The translations under genes and the position numbers were made by a program. From NCBI RefSeq assembly GCF_027744825.2, contig NC_071351.1, forward strand, positions 16,505,001-16,569,000: a DNA stretch of 64,000 bases, written 5' to 3'. This document shows, in pieces, positions 1-12,979 of this stretch (the stretch's first letter is position 1; the number at the start of each line of letters is the position of its first letter). Under the pieces are notes generated by a model. The model was not told the origin of the DNA. It worked only from the letters and a program-made list of their open reading frames with translations, and did not search any database. The stretch comes from Synchiropus splendidus (Eukaryota > Chordata > Actinopteri > Syngnathiformes > Callionymidae).

Positions 1-1316
1 TTCATGTTCGAAAGCGTAAATGTAAAGTTATGGAACAATGCAGACAACGCGTTTTCAGCCTGAGATAAGGTCGGTTCTGGAACGCCAAACATAAAATTGT
101 TGATAACTTTCGAAAAACACTTCAGACAGCTTAGATTTGATGTGCAACTACTAGAAAGACCCTTTCTGCTATAGTGGGACGTGAAAATTTCATGTTCGGA
201 AGCTTCCCTGCAAAGTTATGGCACAATGAAGAAAATGCGTTTTCAGCTTGAGATAAGGTGGGTTCCGGAACGCCAAACTTATAAATGTTGATAACTTTCG
301 AAAAACACTTGAGACAGCTTAGATTTGATGTGCAACTTCTAGAAAGACCATTTCTGCTATAGTGGGAGGTTAAAATTTCATGTTCTGAAGCTTCCCTGAA
401 AAGTTATGGCACAATGCGTAGAAACGCTTTTCAGCATGAGATAAGGTGGGTTTCGGAACGCCAAACATAAAAGTGTTAATAACTTTCGAAAAACACTTCA
501 GACAGCTTAGATTTGATGTGCAACTACTAGAAAGACCCTTTCTGCTATAGTGGGAGGTTAAAATTTCATGTTCTGAAGCTTCCCTGAAAAGTTATGGCAC
601 AATGCACAAAAACGCTTTTCAGCCTGAGATAAGGTGGGTTTCGGAACGCCAAACATAAAAGAGTTGATAACTTTCGAAAAAACACTTCAGACAGCTTAGA
701 TTTGATGTGCAACTACTAGAAAGACCCTTTCTGCTATAGTGGGACGTGAAAATTTCATGTTCGGAAGCTTCCTTGCAAAGTTATGGCACAATGCAGAAAA
801 TGCGTTTTCAGCTTGAGATAAGGTGGGTTCCGGAACGCCAAACATATAAATGTTGATAACTTTCGAAAAACACTTGAGACAGCTTAGATTTGATGTGCAA
901 ATACTAGCAAGACCCTTTCTGCTATAGTGGGAGGTGAAAATTTCACGTTCTGAAGTTTCCCTGAAAGGTTATGGCACAATGCACAAAAACGCTTTTCAGC
1001 CTGAGATAAGGTGGGTTTCGGAACGGCAAACATAAAAGTGTTGATAACTTTCGAAAAACACTTCAGACAGCTTAGATTTGATGTGCAACTTCTAGAAAGA
1101 CCATTTCTGCTATAGTGGGAGGTTAAAATTTCATGTTCTGAAGCTTCCCTGAAAAGTTATGGCACAATGCGTAGAAACGCTTTTCAGCCTGAGATAAGGT
1201 GGGTTTCGGAACGCCAAACATAAGTGTTAATAACTTTCGAAAAACACTTCAGACAGCTTAGATTTGATGTGCAACTACTAGAAAGACCCTTTCTGCTATA
1301 GTGGGAGGTTAAAATT

Positions 1317-3420
1317 TCATGTTCTGAAGCTTCCCTGAAAAGTTATGGCACAATGCACAAAAACGCTTTTCAGCCTGAGATAAGGTGGGTTTCGGAACGC
1401 CAAACATAAAAGAGTTGATAACTTTCGAAAAAACACTTCAGACAGCTTAGATTTGATGTGCAACTACTAGAAAGACCCTTTCTGCTATAGTGGGAGGTGA
1501 AAATTTCATTATCTGAAGCTTCCCTGCAAAGTTATGGCACAATGCGTGAAACGCGTTTTCAGCCTGAGATAAGGTCGATTCCGGAACGCCAAACATAAAA
1601 ATGTTGATAACTTTGGAAAAACACTTCAGACAGCTTAGATTTGATGTGCAACTACGAGAAAGACCCTTTCTGCTATAGTGGGAGGTTTAAATTTCATGTT
1701 CGAAAGCGTAAATGTAAAGTTATGGAACAATGCAGACAACGCGTTTTCAGCCTGAGATAAGGTCGGTTCTGGAACGCCAAACATAAAATTGTTGATAACT
1801 TTCGAAAAACACTTCAGACAGCTTAGATTTGATGTGCAACTACTAGAAAGACCCTTTCTGCTATAGTGGGACGTGAAAATTTCATGTTCGGAAGCTTCCC
1901 TGCAAAGTTATGGCACAATGCAGAAAATGCGTTTTCAGCTTGAGATAAGGTGGGTTCCGGAACGCCAAACATATAAATATTGATAACTTTCGAAAAACAC
2001 TTCAGACAGCTTAGATTTGATGTGCAACTACTAGAAAGACCCTTTCTGCTATAGTGGGAGGTTAAAATTTCATGTTCTGAAGCTTCCCTGAAAAGTTATG
2101 GCACAATGCACAAAAACGCTTTTCAGCCTGAGATAAGGTGGGTTTCGGAACGGCAAACATAAAAGAGTTGATAACTTTCGAAAAAACACTTCAGACAGCT
2201 TAGATTTGATGTGCAACTACAAGAAAGACCCTTTCTGCTATAGTGGGAGGTTAAAATTTCATGTTCTGAAGCTTCCCTGAAAAGTTATGGCACAATGCAC
2301 AAAAACGCTTTTCAGCCTGAGATAAGGTGGGTTTCGGAACGCCAAACATAAAAGAGTTGATAACTTTCGAAAAAACACTTCAGACAGCTTAGATTTGATG
2401 TGCAACTACTAGAAAGACCCTTTCTGCTATAGTGGGAGGTGAAAATTTCATTATCTGAAGCTTCCCTGCAAAGTTATGGCACAATGCGTGAAACGCGTAT
2501 TCAGCCTGAGATAAGGTCGATTCCGGAACGCCAAACATAAAAATGTTGATAACTTTGGAAAAACACTTCAGACAGCTTAGATTTGATGTGCAACTACGAG
2601 AAAGACCCTTTCTGCTATAGTGGGAGGTTTAAATTTCATGTTCGAAACCGTAAATGTAAAGTTATGGAACAATGCAGACAACGCGTTTTCAGCCTGAGAT
2701 AAGGTCGGTTCTGGAACGCCAAACATAAAATTGTTGATAACTTTCGAAAAACACTTCAGACAGCTTAGATTTGATGTGCAACTACTAGAAAGACCCTTTC
2801 TGCTATAGTGGGACGTGAAAATTTCATGTTCGGAAGCTTCCCTGCAAAGTTATGGCACAATGCAGAAAATGCGTTTTCAGCTTGAGATAAGGTGGGTTCC
2901 GGAACGCCAAACATATAAATGTTGATAACTTTCGAAAAACACTTGAGACAGCTTAGATTTGATGTGCAAATACTAGCAAGAACCTTTCTGCTTTAGTGGG
3001 AGGTGAAAATTTCACGTTCTGAAGCTTCCCTGAAAGGTTATGGCACAATGCACAAAAACGCTTTTCAGCCTGAGATAAGGTGGGTTTCGGAACGGCAAAC
3101 ATAAAAGTGTTGATAACTTTCGAAAAACACTTCAGACAGCTTAGATTTGATGTGCAACTTCTAGAAAGACCATTTCTGCTATAGTGGGAGGTTAAAATTT
3201 CATGTTCTGAAGCCTCCCTGAAAAGTTATGGCACAATGCGTAGAAACGCTTTTCAGCCTGAGATAAGGTGGGTTTCGGAACGCCAAACATAAAAGTGTTA
3301 ATAACTTTCGAAAAACACTTCAGACAGCTTAGATTTGATGTGCAACTACTAGAAAGACCCTTTCTGCTATAGTGGGAGGTTAAAATTTCATGTTCTGAAG
3401 CTTCCCTGAAAGGTTATGGC
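1317..3420 (+). repeat. Block copy 1 of a repeat shared with 6,963-9,066
   Basis: This block shares rare markers with 6,963-9,066 at an offset of about 5,646 bp (30 x 188 + 6). The markers are the ATATAAATATTGAT form of class H (1,975 and 7,617), the AAACCGTAAATG form of class G (2,635 and 8,281), GAACCTTTCTGCTTTAG (about 2,980 and 8,626) and GAAGCCTCCCTG (about 3,208 and 8,854). The copies part after about 3,420, where the left one moves directly to a chimeric I/L monomer. Confidence 0.8.
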
Positions 3421-4515
3421 ACAATGCACAAAAACGCCTTTCAGCCTGAGATAAGGTCGATTCCGGAACGCCAAACATAAAAATGTTGAAAACTTTGGAA
3501 AGACACATCAGACAGCTTAGATTTGATGTGCATCTACTAGAAAGACCCTTTCTGCTATAGTGGGAGGTTTAAATTTCATGTTCGAAAGCGTAAATGTAAA
3601 GTTATGGAACAATGCAGACAACGCGTTTTCAGCCTGAGATAAGGTCGGTTCTGGAACGCCAAACATAAAATTGTTGATAACTTTCGAAAAACACTTCAGA
3701 CAGCTCAGATTTGATGTGCAACTACTAGAAAGACCCTTTCTGCTATAGTGGGACGTGAAAATTTCATGTTCGGAAGCTTCCCTGCAAAGTTATGGCACAA
3801 TGCAGAAAATGCGTTTTCAGCTTGAGATAAGGTGGATTCCGGAACGCCAAACATATAAATGTTGATAACTTTCGAAAAACACTTGAGACAGCTTAGATTT
3901 GATGTGCAAATACTAGCAAGACCCTTTCTGCTATAGTGGGAGGTGAAAATTTCACGTTCTGAAGCTTCCCTGAAAGGTTATGGCACAATGCACAAAAACG
4001 CTTTTCAGCCTGAGATAAGGAGGGTTTCGGAACGGCAAACATAAAAGTGTTGATAACTTTCGAAAAACACTTCAGACAGCTTAGATTTGATGTGCAACTT
4101 CTAGAAAGACCATTTCTGCTATAGTGGGAGGTTAAAATTTCATGTTCTGAAGCTTCCCTGAAAAGTTATGGCACAATGCGTAGAAACGCTTTTCAGCCTG
4201 AGATAAGGTGGGTTTCGGAACGCCAAACATAAAAGAGTTGATAACTTTCGAAAAAACACTTCAGACAGCTTAGATTTGATGTGCAACTACTAGAAAGACC
4301 CTTTCTGCTATAGTGGGAGGTGAAAATTTCATTATCTGAAGCTTCCCTGCAAAGTTATGGCACAATGCGTGAAACGCGTTTTCAGCCTGAGATAAGGTCG
4401 ATTCCGGAACGCCAAACATAAAAATGTTGATAACTTTGGAAAAACACTTCAGACAGCTTAGATTTGATGTGCAACTACGAGAAAGACCCTTTCTGCTATA
4501 GTGGGAGGTTTAAAT

Positions 4516-5644
4516 TTCATGTTCGAAAGCGTAAATGTAAAGATATGGAACAATGCAGACAACGCGTTTTCAGCCTGAGATAAGGTCGGTTCTGGAACGC
4601 CAAACATAAAATTGTTGATAACTTTCGAAAAACACTTCAGACAGCTTAGATTTGATGTGCAACTACTAGAAAGACCCTTTCTGCAATAGTGGGACGTGAA
4701 AATTTCATGTTCGGAAGCTTCCCTGCAAAGTTATGGCACAATGCAGAAAATGCGTTTTCAGCTTCAGATAAGGTGGGTTCCGGAACGCCAAACATATAAA
4801 TGTTGATAACTTTCGAAAAACACTTGAGACAGCTTAGATTTGATGTGCAAATACTAGCAAGACCCTTTCTGCTATAGTGGGAGGTGAAAATTTCACGTTC
4901 TGAAGCTTCCCTGAAAGGTTATGGCACAATGCTCAAAAACGCTTTTCAGCCTGAGATAAGGTGGGTTTCGGAACGGCAAACATAAAAGTGTTGATAACTT
5001 TCGAAAAACACTTCAGACAGCTTAGATTTGATGTGCCACATCTAGAAAGACCATTTCTGCTATAGTGGGAGGTTAAAATTTCATGTTCTGAAGCTTCCCT
5101 GAAAAGTTATGGCACAATGCGTAGAAACGCTTTTCAGCATGAGATAAGGTGGGTTTCGGAACGCCAAACATAAAAGTGTTAATAACTTTCGAAAAACACT
5201 TCAGACAGCTTAGATTTGATGTGCAACTACTAGAAAGACCCTTTCTGCTATAGTGGGAGGTTAAAATTTCATGTTCTGAAGCTTCCCTGAAAAGTTATGG
5301 CACAATGCACAAAAACGCTTTTCAGCCTGAGATAAGGTGGGTTTCGGAACGCCAAACATAAAAGAGTTGATAACTTTCGAAAAAACACTTCAGACAGCTT
5401 AGATTTGATGTGCAACTACTAGAAAGACCCTTTCTGCTATAGTGGGAGGTGAAAATTTCATTATCTGAAGCTTCCCTGCAAAGTTATGGCACAATGGGTG
5501 AAACGCGTTTTCAGCCTGAGATAAGGTCGATTCCGGAACGCCAAACATAAAAATGTTGATAACTTTGGAAAAACACTTCAGACAGCTTAGATTTGATGTG
5601 CAACTACGAGAAAGACCCTTTCTGCTATAGTGGGAGGTTTAAAT
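4516..5644 (+). repeat. Complete six-monomer higher-order unit G-H-I-J-K-L
   Basis: This 1,129-bp unit runs from one class-G monomer to the next, with G (4516), H (4704), I (4892), J (5080), K (5268) and L (5457) each once and in order. It is the reference for the neighbouring incomplete units. Private markers include AAAGATATGG in G, GCTTCAGATAAGG in H, TGCTCAAAAACGC in I and TGCCACATCTAG at the I/J edge. The same markers recur at 14,862-15,988 with an offset of about 10,346 bp, so the two are recent copies. Confidence 0.85.
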
Positions 5645-7009
5645 TTCATGTTCGAAAGCGTAAATGTAAAGTTATGGAACAATGCAGACAACGCGTTTTC
5701 AGCCTGAGATAAGGTCGGTTCTGGAACGCCAAACATAAAATTGTTGATAACTTTCGAAAAACACTTCAGACAGCTTAGATTTGATGTGCAACTACTAGAA
5801 AGACCCTTTCTGCTATAGTGGGACGTGAAAATTTCATGTTCGGAAGCTTCCCTGCAAAGTTATGGCACAATGAAGAAAATGCGTTTTCAGCTTGAGATAA
5901 GGTGGGTTCCGGAACGCCAAACTTATAAATGTTGATAACTTTCGAAAAACACTTGAGACAGCTTAGATTTGATGTGCAACTTCTAGAAAGACCATTTCTG
6001 CTATAGTGGGAGGTTAAAATTTCATGTTCTGAAGCTTCCCTGAAAAGTTATGGCACAATGCGTAGAAACGCTTTTCAGCATGAGATAAGGTGGGTTTCGG
6101 AACGCCAAACATAAAAGTGTTAATAACTTTCGAAAAACACTTCAGACAGCTTAGATTTGATGTGCAACTACTAGAAAGACCCTTTCTGCTATAGTGGGAG
6201 GTTAAAATTTCATGTTCTGAAGCTTCCCTGAAAAGTTATGGCACAATGCACAAAAACGCTTTTCAGCCTGAGATAAGGTGGGTTTCGGAACGCCAAACAT
6301 AAAAGAGTTGATAACTTTCGAAAAAACACTTCAGACAGCTTAGATTTGATGTGCAACTACTAGAAAGACCCTTTCTGCTATAGTGGGAGGTGAAAATTTC
6401 ATTATCTGAAGCTTCCCTGCAAAGTTATGGCACAATGCGTGAAACGCGTTTTCAGCCTGAGATAAGGTCGATTCCGGAACGCCAAACATAAAAATGTTGA
6501 TAACTTTGGAAAAACACTTCAGACAGCTTAGATTTGATGTGCAACTACGAGAAAGACCCTTTCTGCTATAGTGGGAGGTTTAAATTTCATGTTCGAAAGC
6601 GTAAATGTAAAGTTATGGAACAATGCAGACAACGCGTTTTCAGCCTGAGATAAGGTCGGTTCTGGAACGCCAAACATAAAATTGTTGATAACTTTCGAAA
6701 AACACTTCAGACAGCTTAGATTTGATGTGCAACTACTAGAAAGACCCTTTCTGCTATAGTGGGACGTGAAAATTTCATGTTCGGAAGCTTCCTTGCAAAG
6801 TTATGGCACAATGCAGAAAATGCGTTTTCAGCTTGAGATAAGGTGGGTTCCGGAACGCCAAACATATAAATGTTGATAACTTTCGAAAAACACTTGAGAC
6901 AGCTTAGATTTGATGTGCAAATACTAGCAAGACCCTTTCTGCTATAGTGGGAGGTGAAAATTTCACGTTCTGAAGTTTCCCTGAAAGGTTATGGCACAAT
7001 GCACAAAAA

Positions 7010-9560
7010 CGCTTTTCAGCCTGAGATAAGGTGGGTTTCGGAACGCCAAACATAAAAGAGTTGATAACTTTCGAAAAAACACTTCAGACAGCTTAGATTT
7101 GATGTGCAACTACTAGAAAGACCCTTTCTGCTATAGTGGGAGGTGAAAATTTCATTATCTGAAGCTTCCCTGCAAAGTTATGGCACAATGCGTGAAACGC
7201 GTTTTCAGCCTGAGATAAGGTCGATTCCGGAACGCCAAACATAAAAATGTTGATAACTTTGGAAAAACACTTCAGACAGCTTAGATTTGATGTGCAACTA
7301 CGAGAAAGACCCTTTCTGCTATAGTGGGAGGTTTAAATTTCATGTTCGAAAGCGTAAATGTAAAGTTATGGAACAATGCAGACAACGCGTTTTCAGCCTG
7401 AGATAAGGTCGGTTCTGGAACGCCAAACATAAAATTGTTGATAACTTTCGAAAAACACTTCAGACAGCTTAGATTTGATGTGCAACTACTAGAAAGACCC
7501 TTTCTGCTATAGTGGGACGTGAAAATTTCATGTTCGGAAGCTTCCCTGCAAAGTTATGGCACAATGCAGAAAATGCGTTTTCAGCTTGAGATAAGGTGGG
7601 TTCCGGAACGCCAAACATATAAATATTGATAACTTTCGAAAAACACTTCAGACAGCTTAGATTTGATGTGCAACTACTAGAAAGACCCTTTCTGCTATAG
7701 TGGGAGGTTAAAATTTCATGTTCTGAAGCTTCCCTGAAAAGTTATGGCACAATGCACAAAAACGCTTTTCAGCCTGAGATAAGGTGGGTTTCGGAACGGC
7801 AAACATAAAAGAGTTGATAACTTTCGAAAAAACACTTCAGACAGCTTAGATTTGATGTGCAACTACAAGAAAGACCCTTTCTGCTATAGTGGGAGGTTAA
7901 AATTTCATGTTCTGAAGCTTCCCTGAAAAGTTATGGCACAATGCACAAAAACGCTTTTCAGCCTGAGATAAGGTGGGTTTCGGAACGCCAAACATAAAAG
8001 AGTTGATAACTTTCGAAAAAACACTTCAGACAGCTTAGATTTGATGTGCAACTACTAGAAAGACCCTTTCTGCTATAGTGGGAGGTGAAAATTTCATTAT
8101 CTGAAGCTTCCCTGCAAAGTTATGGCACAATGCGTGAAACGCGTATTCAGCCTGAGATAAGGTCGATTCCGGAAAGCCAAACATAAAAATGTTGATAACT
8201 TTGGAAAAACACTTCAGACAGCTTAGATTTGATGTGCAACTACGAGAAAGACCCTTTCTGCTATAGTGGGAGGTTTAAATTTCATGTTCGAAACCGTAAA
8301 TGTAAAGTTATGGAACAATGCAGACAACGCGTTTTCAGCCTGAGATAAGGTCGGTTCTGGAACGCCAAACATAAAATTGTTGATAACTTTCGAAAAACAC
8401 TTCAGACAGCTTAGATTTGATGTGCAACTACTAGAAAGACCCTTTCTGCTATAGTGGGACGTGAAAATTTCATGTTCGGAAGCTTCCCTGCAAAGTTATG
8501 GCACAATGCAGAAAATGCGTTTTCAGCTTGAGATAAGGTGGGTTCCGGAACGCCAAACATATAAATGTTGATAACTTTCGAAAAACACTTGAGACAGCTT
8601 AGATTTGATGTGCAAATACTAGCAAGAACCTTTCTGCTTTAGTGGGAGGTGAAAATTTCACGTTCTGAAGCTTCCCTGAAAGGTTATGGCACAATGCACA
8701 AAAACGCTTTTCAGCCTGAGATAAGGTGGGTTTCGGAACGGCAAACATAAAAGTGTTGATAACTTTCGAAAAACACTTCAGACAGCTTAGATTTGATGTG
8801 CAACTTCTAGAAAGACCATTTCTGCTATAGTGGGAGGTTAAAATTTCATGTTCTGAAGCCTCCCTGAAAAGTTATGGCACAATGCGTAGAAACGCTTTTC
8901 AGCCTGAGATAAGGTGGGTTTCGGAACGCCAAACATAAAAGTGTTAATAACTTTCGAAAAACACTTCAGACAGCTTAGATTTGATGTGCAACTACTAGAA
9001 AGACCCTTTCTGCTAAAGTGGGAGGTTAAAATTTCATGTTCTGAAGCTTCCCTGAAAAGTTATGGCACAATGCACAAAAACGCTTTTCAGCCTGAGATAA
9101 GGTGGGTTTCGGAACGCCAAACATAAAAGAGTTGATAACTTTCGAAAAAACACTTCAGACAGCTTAGATTTGATGTGCAACTACAAGAAAGACCCTTTCT
9201 GCTATAGTGGGAGGTTAAAATTTCATGTTCTGAAGCTATCCTGAAAAGTTATGGCACAATGCACAAAAACGCTTTTCAGCCTGAGATAAGGTGGGTTGTT
9301 AGAACGCCAAACATAAAAGTGTTGATAACTTTCGAAAAAAACTTCAGACAGCTTAGATTTGATGTGCAACTTCTAGAAAGACCATTTCTGCTAAAGTGGG
9401 AGGTTAAAATTTCATGTTCTGAAGCTTCCCTGAAAAGTTATGGCACAATGCGTAAAAAGGCTTTTCAGCCTGAGATAAGGTGGGTTTCGGAACGCCAAAC
9501 ATAAAAGTGTTAATAACTTTCGAAAAACACTTCAGACAGCTTAGATTTGATGTGCAACTA
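7010..9560 (+). repeat. Block shared with 15,660-18,210 at offset 8,650
   Basis: About 2.5 kb is near-identical to 15,660-18,210. Diagnostic shared oddities are GAAGCTATCCTG (about 9,232 and 17,882), a class-K monomer reading GGGTTGTTAGAACGCC (about 9,295 and 17,945), TGCTAAAGTGGG twice, and GCGTAAAAAGGC. The offset of 8,650 bp is 46 monomers plus 2 bp. The match ends near 9,560/18,210, where the left copy continues as a J/L chimera (GCGTGAAACGCG) and the right copy as a class-K-like monomer. Confidence 0.85.
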
Positions 9561-9974
9561 CTAGAAAGACCCTTTCTGCTATAGTGGGAGGTTAAAATTT
9601 CATGTTCTGAAGCTTCCCTGAAAAGTTATGGCACAATGCGTGAAACGCGTTTTCAGCCTGAGATAAGGTCGATTCCGGAACGCCAAACATAAAAATGTTA
9701 ATAACTTTCGAAAAACACATCAGACAGCTTAGATTTGATGTGCAACTACTAGAAAGACCCTTTCTGCTATAGTGGGAGGTTAAAATTTCATGTTCTGAAG
9801 CTTCCCTGAAAGGTTATGGCACAATGCACAAAAACGCCTTTCAGCCTGAGATAAGGTCGATTCCGGAACGCCAAACATAAAAATGTTGAAAACTTTGGAA
9901 AGACACATCAGACAGCTTAGATTTGATGTGCATCTACTAGAAAGACCCTTTCTGCTATAGTGGGAGGTTTAAAT
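8281..9974 (+). repeat. Expanded nine-monomer higher-order unit
   Basis: Between the G monomers at 8,281 and 9,975 lie nine monomers instead of six: G, H, I, J, K, a K variant with the TTGTTAGAACG change, a J variant with GCGTAAAAAGG, a J/L chimera near 9,597, and an I/L chimera near 9,785 with ACAAAAACGCC and GTTGAAAACTTTGG. The last also occurs at about 3,387 and 18,630. The unit looks like a six-mer that gained monomers by unequal exchange. Confidence 0.75.
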
Positions 9975-11430
9975 TTCATGTTCGAAAGCGTAAATGTAAA
10001 GTTATGGAACAATGCAGACAACGCGTTTTCAGCCTGAGATAAGGTCGGTTCTGGAACGCCAAACATAAAATTGTTGATAACTTTCGAAAAACACTTCAGA
10101 CAGCTCAGATTTGATGTGCAACTACTAGAAAGACCCTTTCTGCTATAGTGGGACGTGAAAATTTCATGTTCGGAAGCTTCCCTGCAAAGTTATGGCACAA
10201 TGCAGAAAATGCGTTTTCAGCTTGAGATAAGGTGGATTCCGGAACGCCAAACATATAAATGTTGATAACTTTCGAAAAACACTTGAGACAGCTTAGATTT
10301 GATGTGCAAATACTAGCAAGACCCTTTCTGCTATAGTGGGAGGTGAAAATTTCACGTTCTGAAGCTTCCCTCAAAGTTATGGCACAATGCAGAAAACACG
10401 TTTTCAGCCAGATATAAGGTGGGTTCCGGAGCGCCAAGCGAAAAAATGTTGATAACTTTGGAACAGCACTTCAGACAGCTTAGATTTGATGTGCAACTAC
10501 TAGAAAGACCCTTTCTGCTATAGTGGGAGGTGAAAATTTCATTTTCTGAAGCTTCCCTGCAAAGTTATGGCACAATGCGTAAAACGCGTTTTCAGCCTGA
10601 GATAAGGTCGATTCCGGAACGCCAAAAGTAAAAATGTTGATAACTATGGAAAAACACTTCAGACAGCTTAGATTTGATGTGCATCTACTAGAAAGACCCT
10701 TTCTGCTATAGTGGGAGGTTTAAATTTCATGTTCGAAAGCGTAAATGTAAAGTTATGGAACAATGCAGACAACGCGTTTTCAGCCTGAGATAAGGTCGGT
10801 TCTGGAACGCCAAACATAAAATTGTTGATAACTTTCGAAAAACACTTCAGACAGCTCAGATTTGTTGTGCAACTACTAGAAAGACCCTTTCTGCTATAGT
10901 GGGACGTGAAAATTTCATGTTCGGAAGCTTCCCTGCAAAGTTATGGCACAATGCAGAAAATGCGTTTTCAGCTTGAGATAAGGTGGATTCCGGAACGCCA
11001 AACATATAAATGTTGATAACTTTCGAAAAACACTTGAGACAGCTTAGATTTGATGTGCAAATACTAGCAAGACCCTTTCTGCTATAGTGGGAGGTGAAAA
11101 TTTCACGTTCTGAAGCTTCCCTCAAAGTTATGGCACAATGCAGAAAACACGTTTTCAGCCAGAGATAAGGTGGGTTCCGGAGCGCCAAGCGAAAAAATGT
11201 TGATAACTTTGGAACAACACTTCAGACAGCTTAGATTTGATGTGCAACTACTAGAAAGACCCTTTCTGCTATAGTGGGAGGTGAAAATTTCATTTTCTGA
11301 AGCTTCCCTGCAAAGTTATGGCACAATGCGTAAAACGCGTTTTCAGCCTGAGATAAGGTCGATTCCGGAACGCCAAAAGTAAAAATGTTGATAACTATGG
11401 AAAAACACTTCAGACAGCTTAGATTTGATG
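9930..11430 (+). repeat. 751-bp tandem duplication (four monomers, twice)
   Basis: The segments starting at G monomers 9,975 and 10,726 are nearly the same at an offset of 751 bp (4 x 188 minus 1). Both carry GACAGCTCAGATTTG, GGTGGATTCCGG, CTTCCCTCAAAG, GAAAACACGTTTTC and GGAGCGCCAAGCG. One difference is GATTTGATGTG in copy 1 against GATTTGTTGTG in copy 2. Each copy starts with left-family G and H monomers and ends with right-family monomers, so the duplication spans the boundary between families. Confidence 0.85.
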
Positions 11431-12970
11431 TGCAACTACTAGAAAGACCCTTTCTGCTATAGTGGGAGGTGAAAATTTCATTATCTGAAGCTTCCCTGCA
11501 AAGTTATGGCACAATGCGTGAAACGCGTTTTCAGCCTAAGATAAGGTCGATTCCGGAACACCAAACATAAAAATGTTGATAACTTTGGAAAAACACTTCA
11601 GACAGCTTAGATTTGATGTGCAACTACGAGAAAGACCCTTTCTGCTATAGTGGGAGGTGAAAATTTCATGTTCTAAAGGTTCCCTGCAAAGTTATGGCAC
11701 AATGCGTAAAACGCGTTTTCAGCCTGAGATAAGGTCGATTCCGGAACGCCAAAAGTAAAAATGTTGATAACTATGGAAAAACACTTCAGACAGCTTAGAT
11801 TTGATGTGCAACTACTAGAAAGACCCTTTCTGCTATAGTGGGAGGTGAAAATTTCATTATCTGAAGCTTCCCTGCAAAGTTATGGCACAATGCGTGAAAC
11901 GCGTTTTCAGCCTAAGATAAGGTCGATTCCGGAACGCCAAACATAAAAATGTTGATAACTTTGGAAAAACACTTCAGACAGCTTAGATTTGATGTGCAAC
12001 TACGAGAAAGACCCTTTCTGCTATAGTGGGAGGTGAAAATTTCATGTTCTAAAGGTTCCCTGCAAAGTTATGGCACAATGCAGAAAACGCGTTTTCAGCA
12101 TGAGATAAGGTGTGTTCCGGAACGCCAAACATAAAAATGTTGATAACTTTCGAAAACACCTCAGACAGCTTAGATTTGATGTGCAAATACTAGAAAGACC
12201 CTTTCTGCTATAGTGGGACGTGAAAATTTCATGTTCTGAAGCTTCCCTGCAAAGTTATGGGACAATGCAGAAAACGATTTTTCATCCTGAGATAAGGTCG
12301 ATTCCGGAACGCCAAACATAAAAATGTTGATAACTTTGGAAAAACACTTCAGTCAACATAGAATTGATGTGCAACTACTAGAAAGACCCTTTCTGCTATA
12401 GTGGGAGGTAAACATTTCATGTTCTGAAGCTTCCCTGCAAAGTTATGGCACAATGCAGAAAACGCGTTTTCAGCTTGAGATAAGGTGGGTTCCGGAACGC
12501 CAAACATAAAAATGTTGATAACTTTGGAAAAACACTTCAGACAGCTTAGATTTGATGTGCAACTACTACAAAGACCCTTTCTGCTATAGTGGGAGGTGAA
12601 AATTTCATTTTCTGAAGCTTCCCTGCAAAGTTATGGTACAATGCGTAAAACGCATTTTCAGCCTGAGATAAGGTCGATTCCGGAACGCCAAACATAATAA
12701 TGTTGATAACTTTGGCAAAACACTTCAGACAGCTTAGATTTGATGTGCAACTACTAGAAAGACCCTTTCTGCTATAGTGGGAGGTGAAAATTTCATGTTC
12801 TAAAGGTTCCCTGCAAAGTTATTACACAATGCGTAAAACGCGTTTTCAGCCTGAGATAAGGTCGATTCCGGAACGCCATACATAAAAATGTTGATAACTT
12901 TGGAAAAACACATCAGACAGCTTAGATTTGATGTGCAACTACAAGAAAGACCCTTTCTGCTATAGTGGGA
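10365..12970 (+). repeat. Island of right-family monomers inside the left domain
   Basis: From about 10,365 the left-family markers (GCACAAAAACGC, GTTTCGGAACG) disappear. Monomers instead read GCGTAAAACGCG, GGTCGATTCCGG, CAAAAGTAAAAATG and ATAACTATGG, all typical of the region after 19,200. An exception is a G/H pair at 10,726-11,100, part of the 751-bp duplication. The left family resumes at 12,980 with a G monomer. No gene is present. Confidence 0.8.
11300..12940 (+). repeat. Block copy shared with 19,200-20,840 at offset 7,900
   Basis: CGCCAAAAGT lies at 11,371 and 19,271, and TTATTACACAATGCG at about 12,820 and 20,720, both 7,900 bp apart (42 x 188 + 4). About 1.6 kb between them agrees closely, including GCATGAGATAAGG, CAGAAAACGATTTTTC, a monomer with ACATAGAATTGATG, and CATAATAATG. 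Single-base differences include GGTGTGTTCCGG (about 12,110) against GGTGGGTTCCGG. The copies part at about 12,945/20,845, where the left one joins class G and the right one continues into CCATAGCGGG. Confidence 0.85.
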
Positions 12971-12979
12971 GGTTTAAAT

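Larger units (their letters stand above)
1..10365 (+). repeat. Left domain A: six-class higher-order repeat (G-H-I-J-K-L)
   Basis: Monomers fall into recurring classes. G has GAAAGCGTAAATGTAAAG and TCGGTTCTGG. H has TTCGGAAGC, AGAAAATGCG and CATATAAATG. I begins TTCACGTTC and has ACGGCAAAC. J has GCGTAGAAACGC and GTGTTAATAAC. K has GCACAAAAACGC and AAAAGAGTTG. L begins TTCATTATC and has GCGTGAAACGCG. Class G starts at 1, 1693, 2635, 3575, 4516, 5645, 6586, 7339, 8281 and 9975. The spacings are 9, 5, 5, 5, 6, 5, 4, 5 and 9 monomers, so the unit is six monomers with whole-monomer losses and gains. No gene lies here. Confidence 0.88.
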
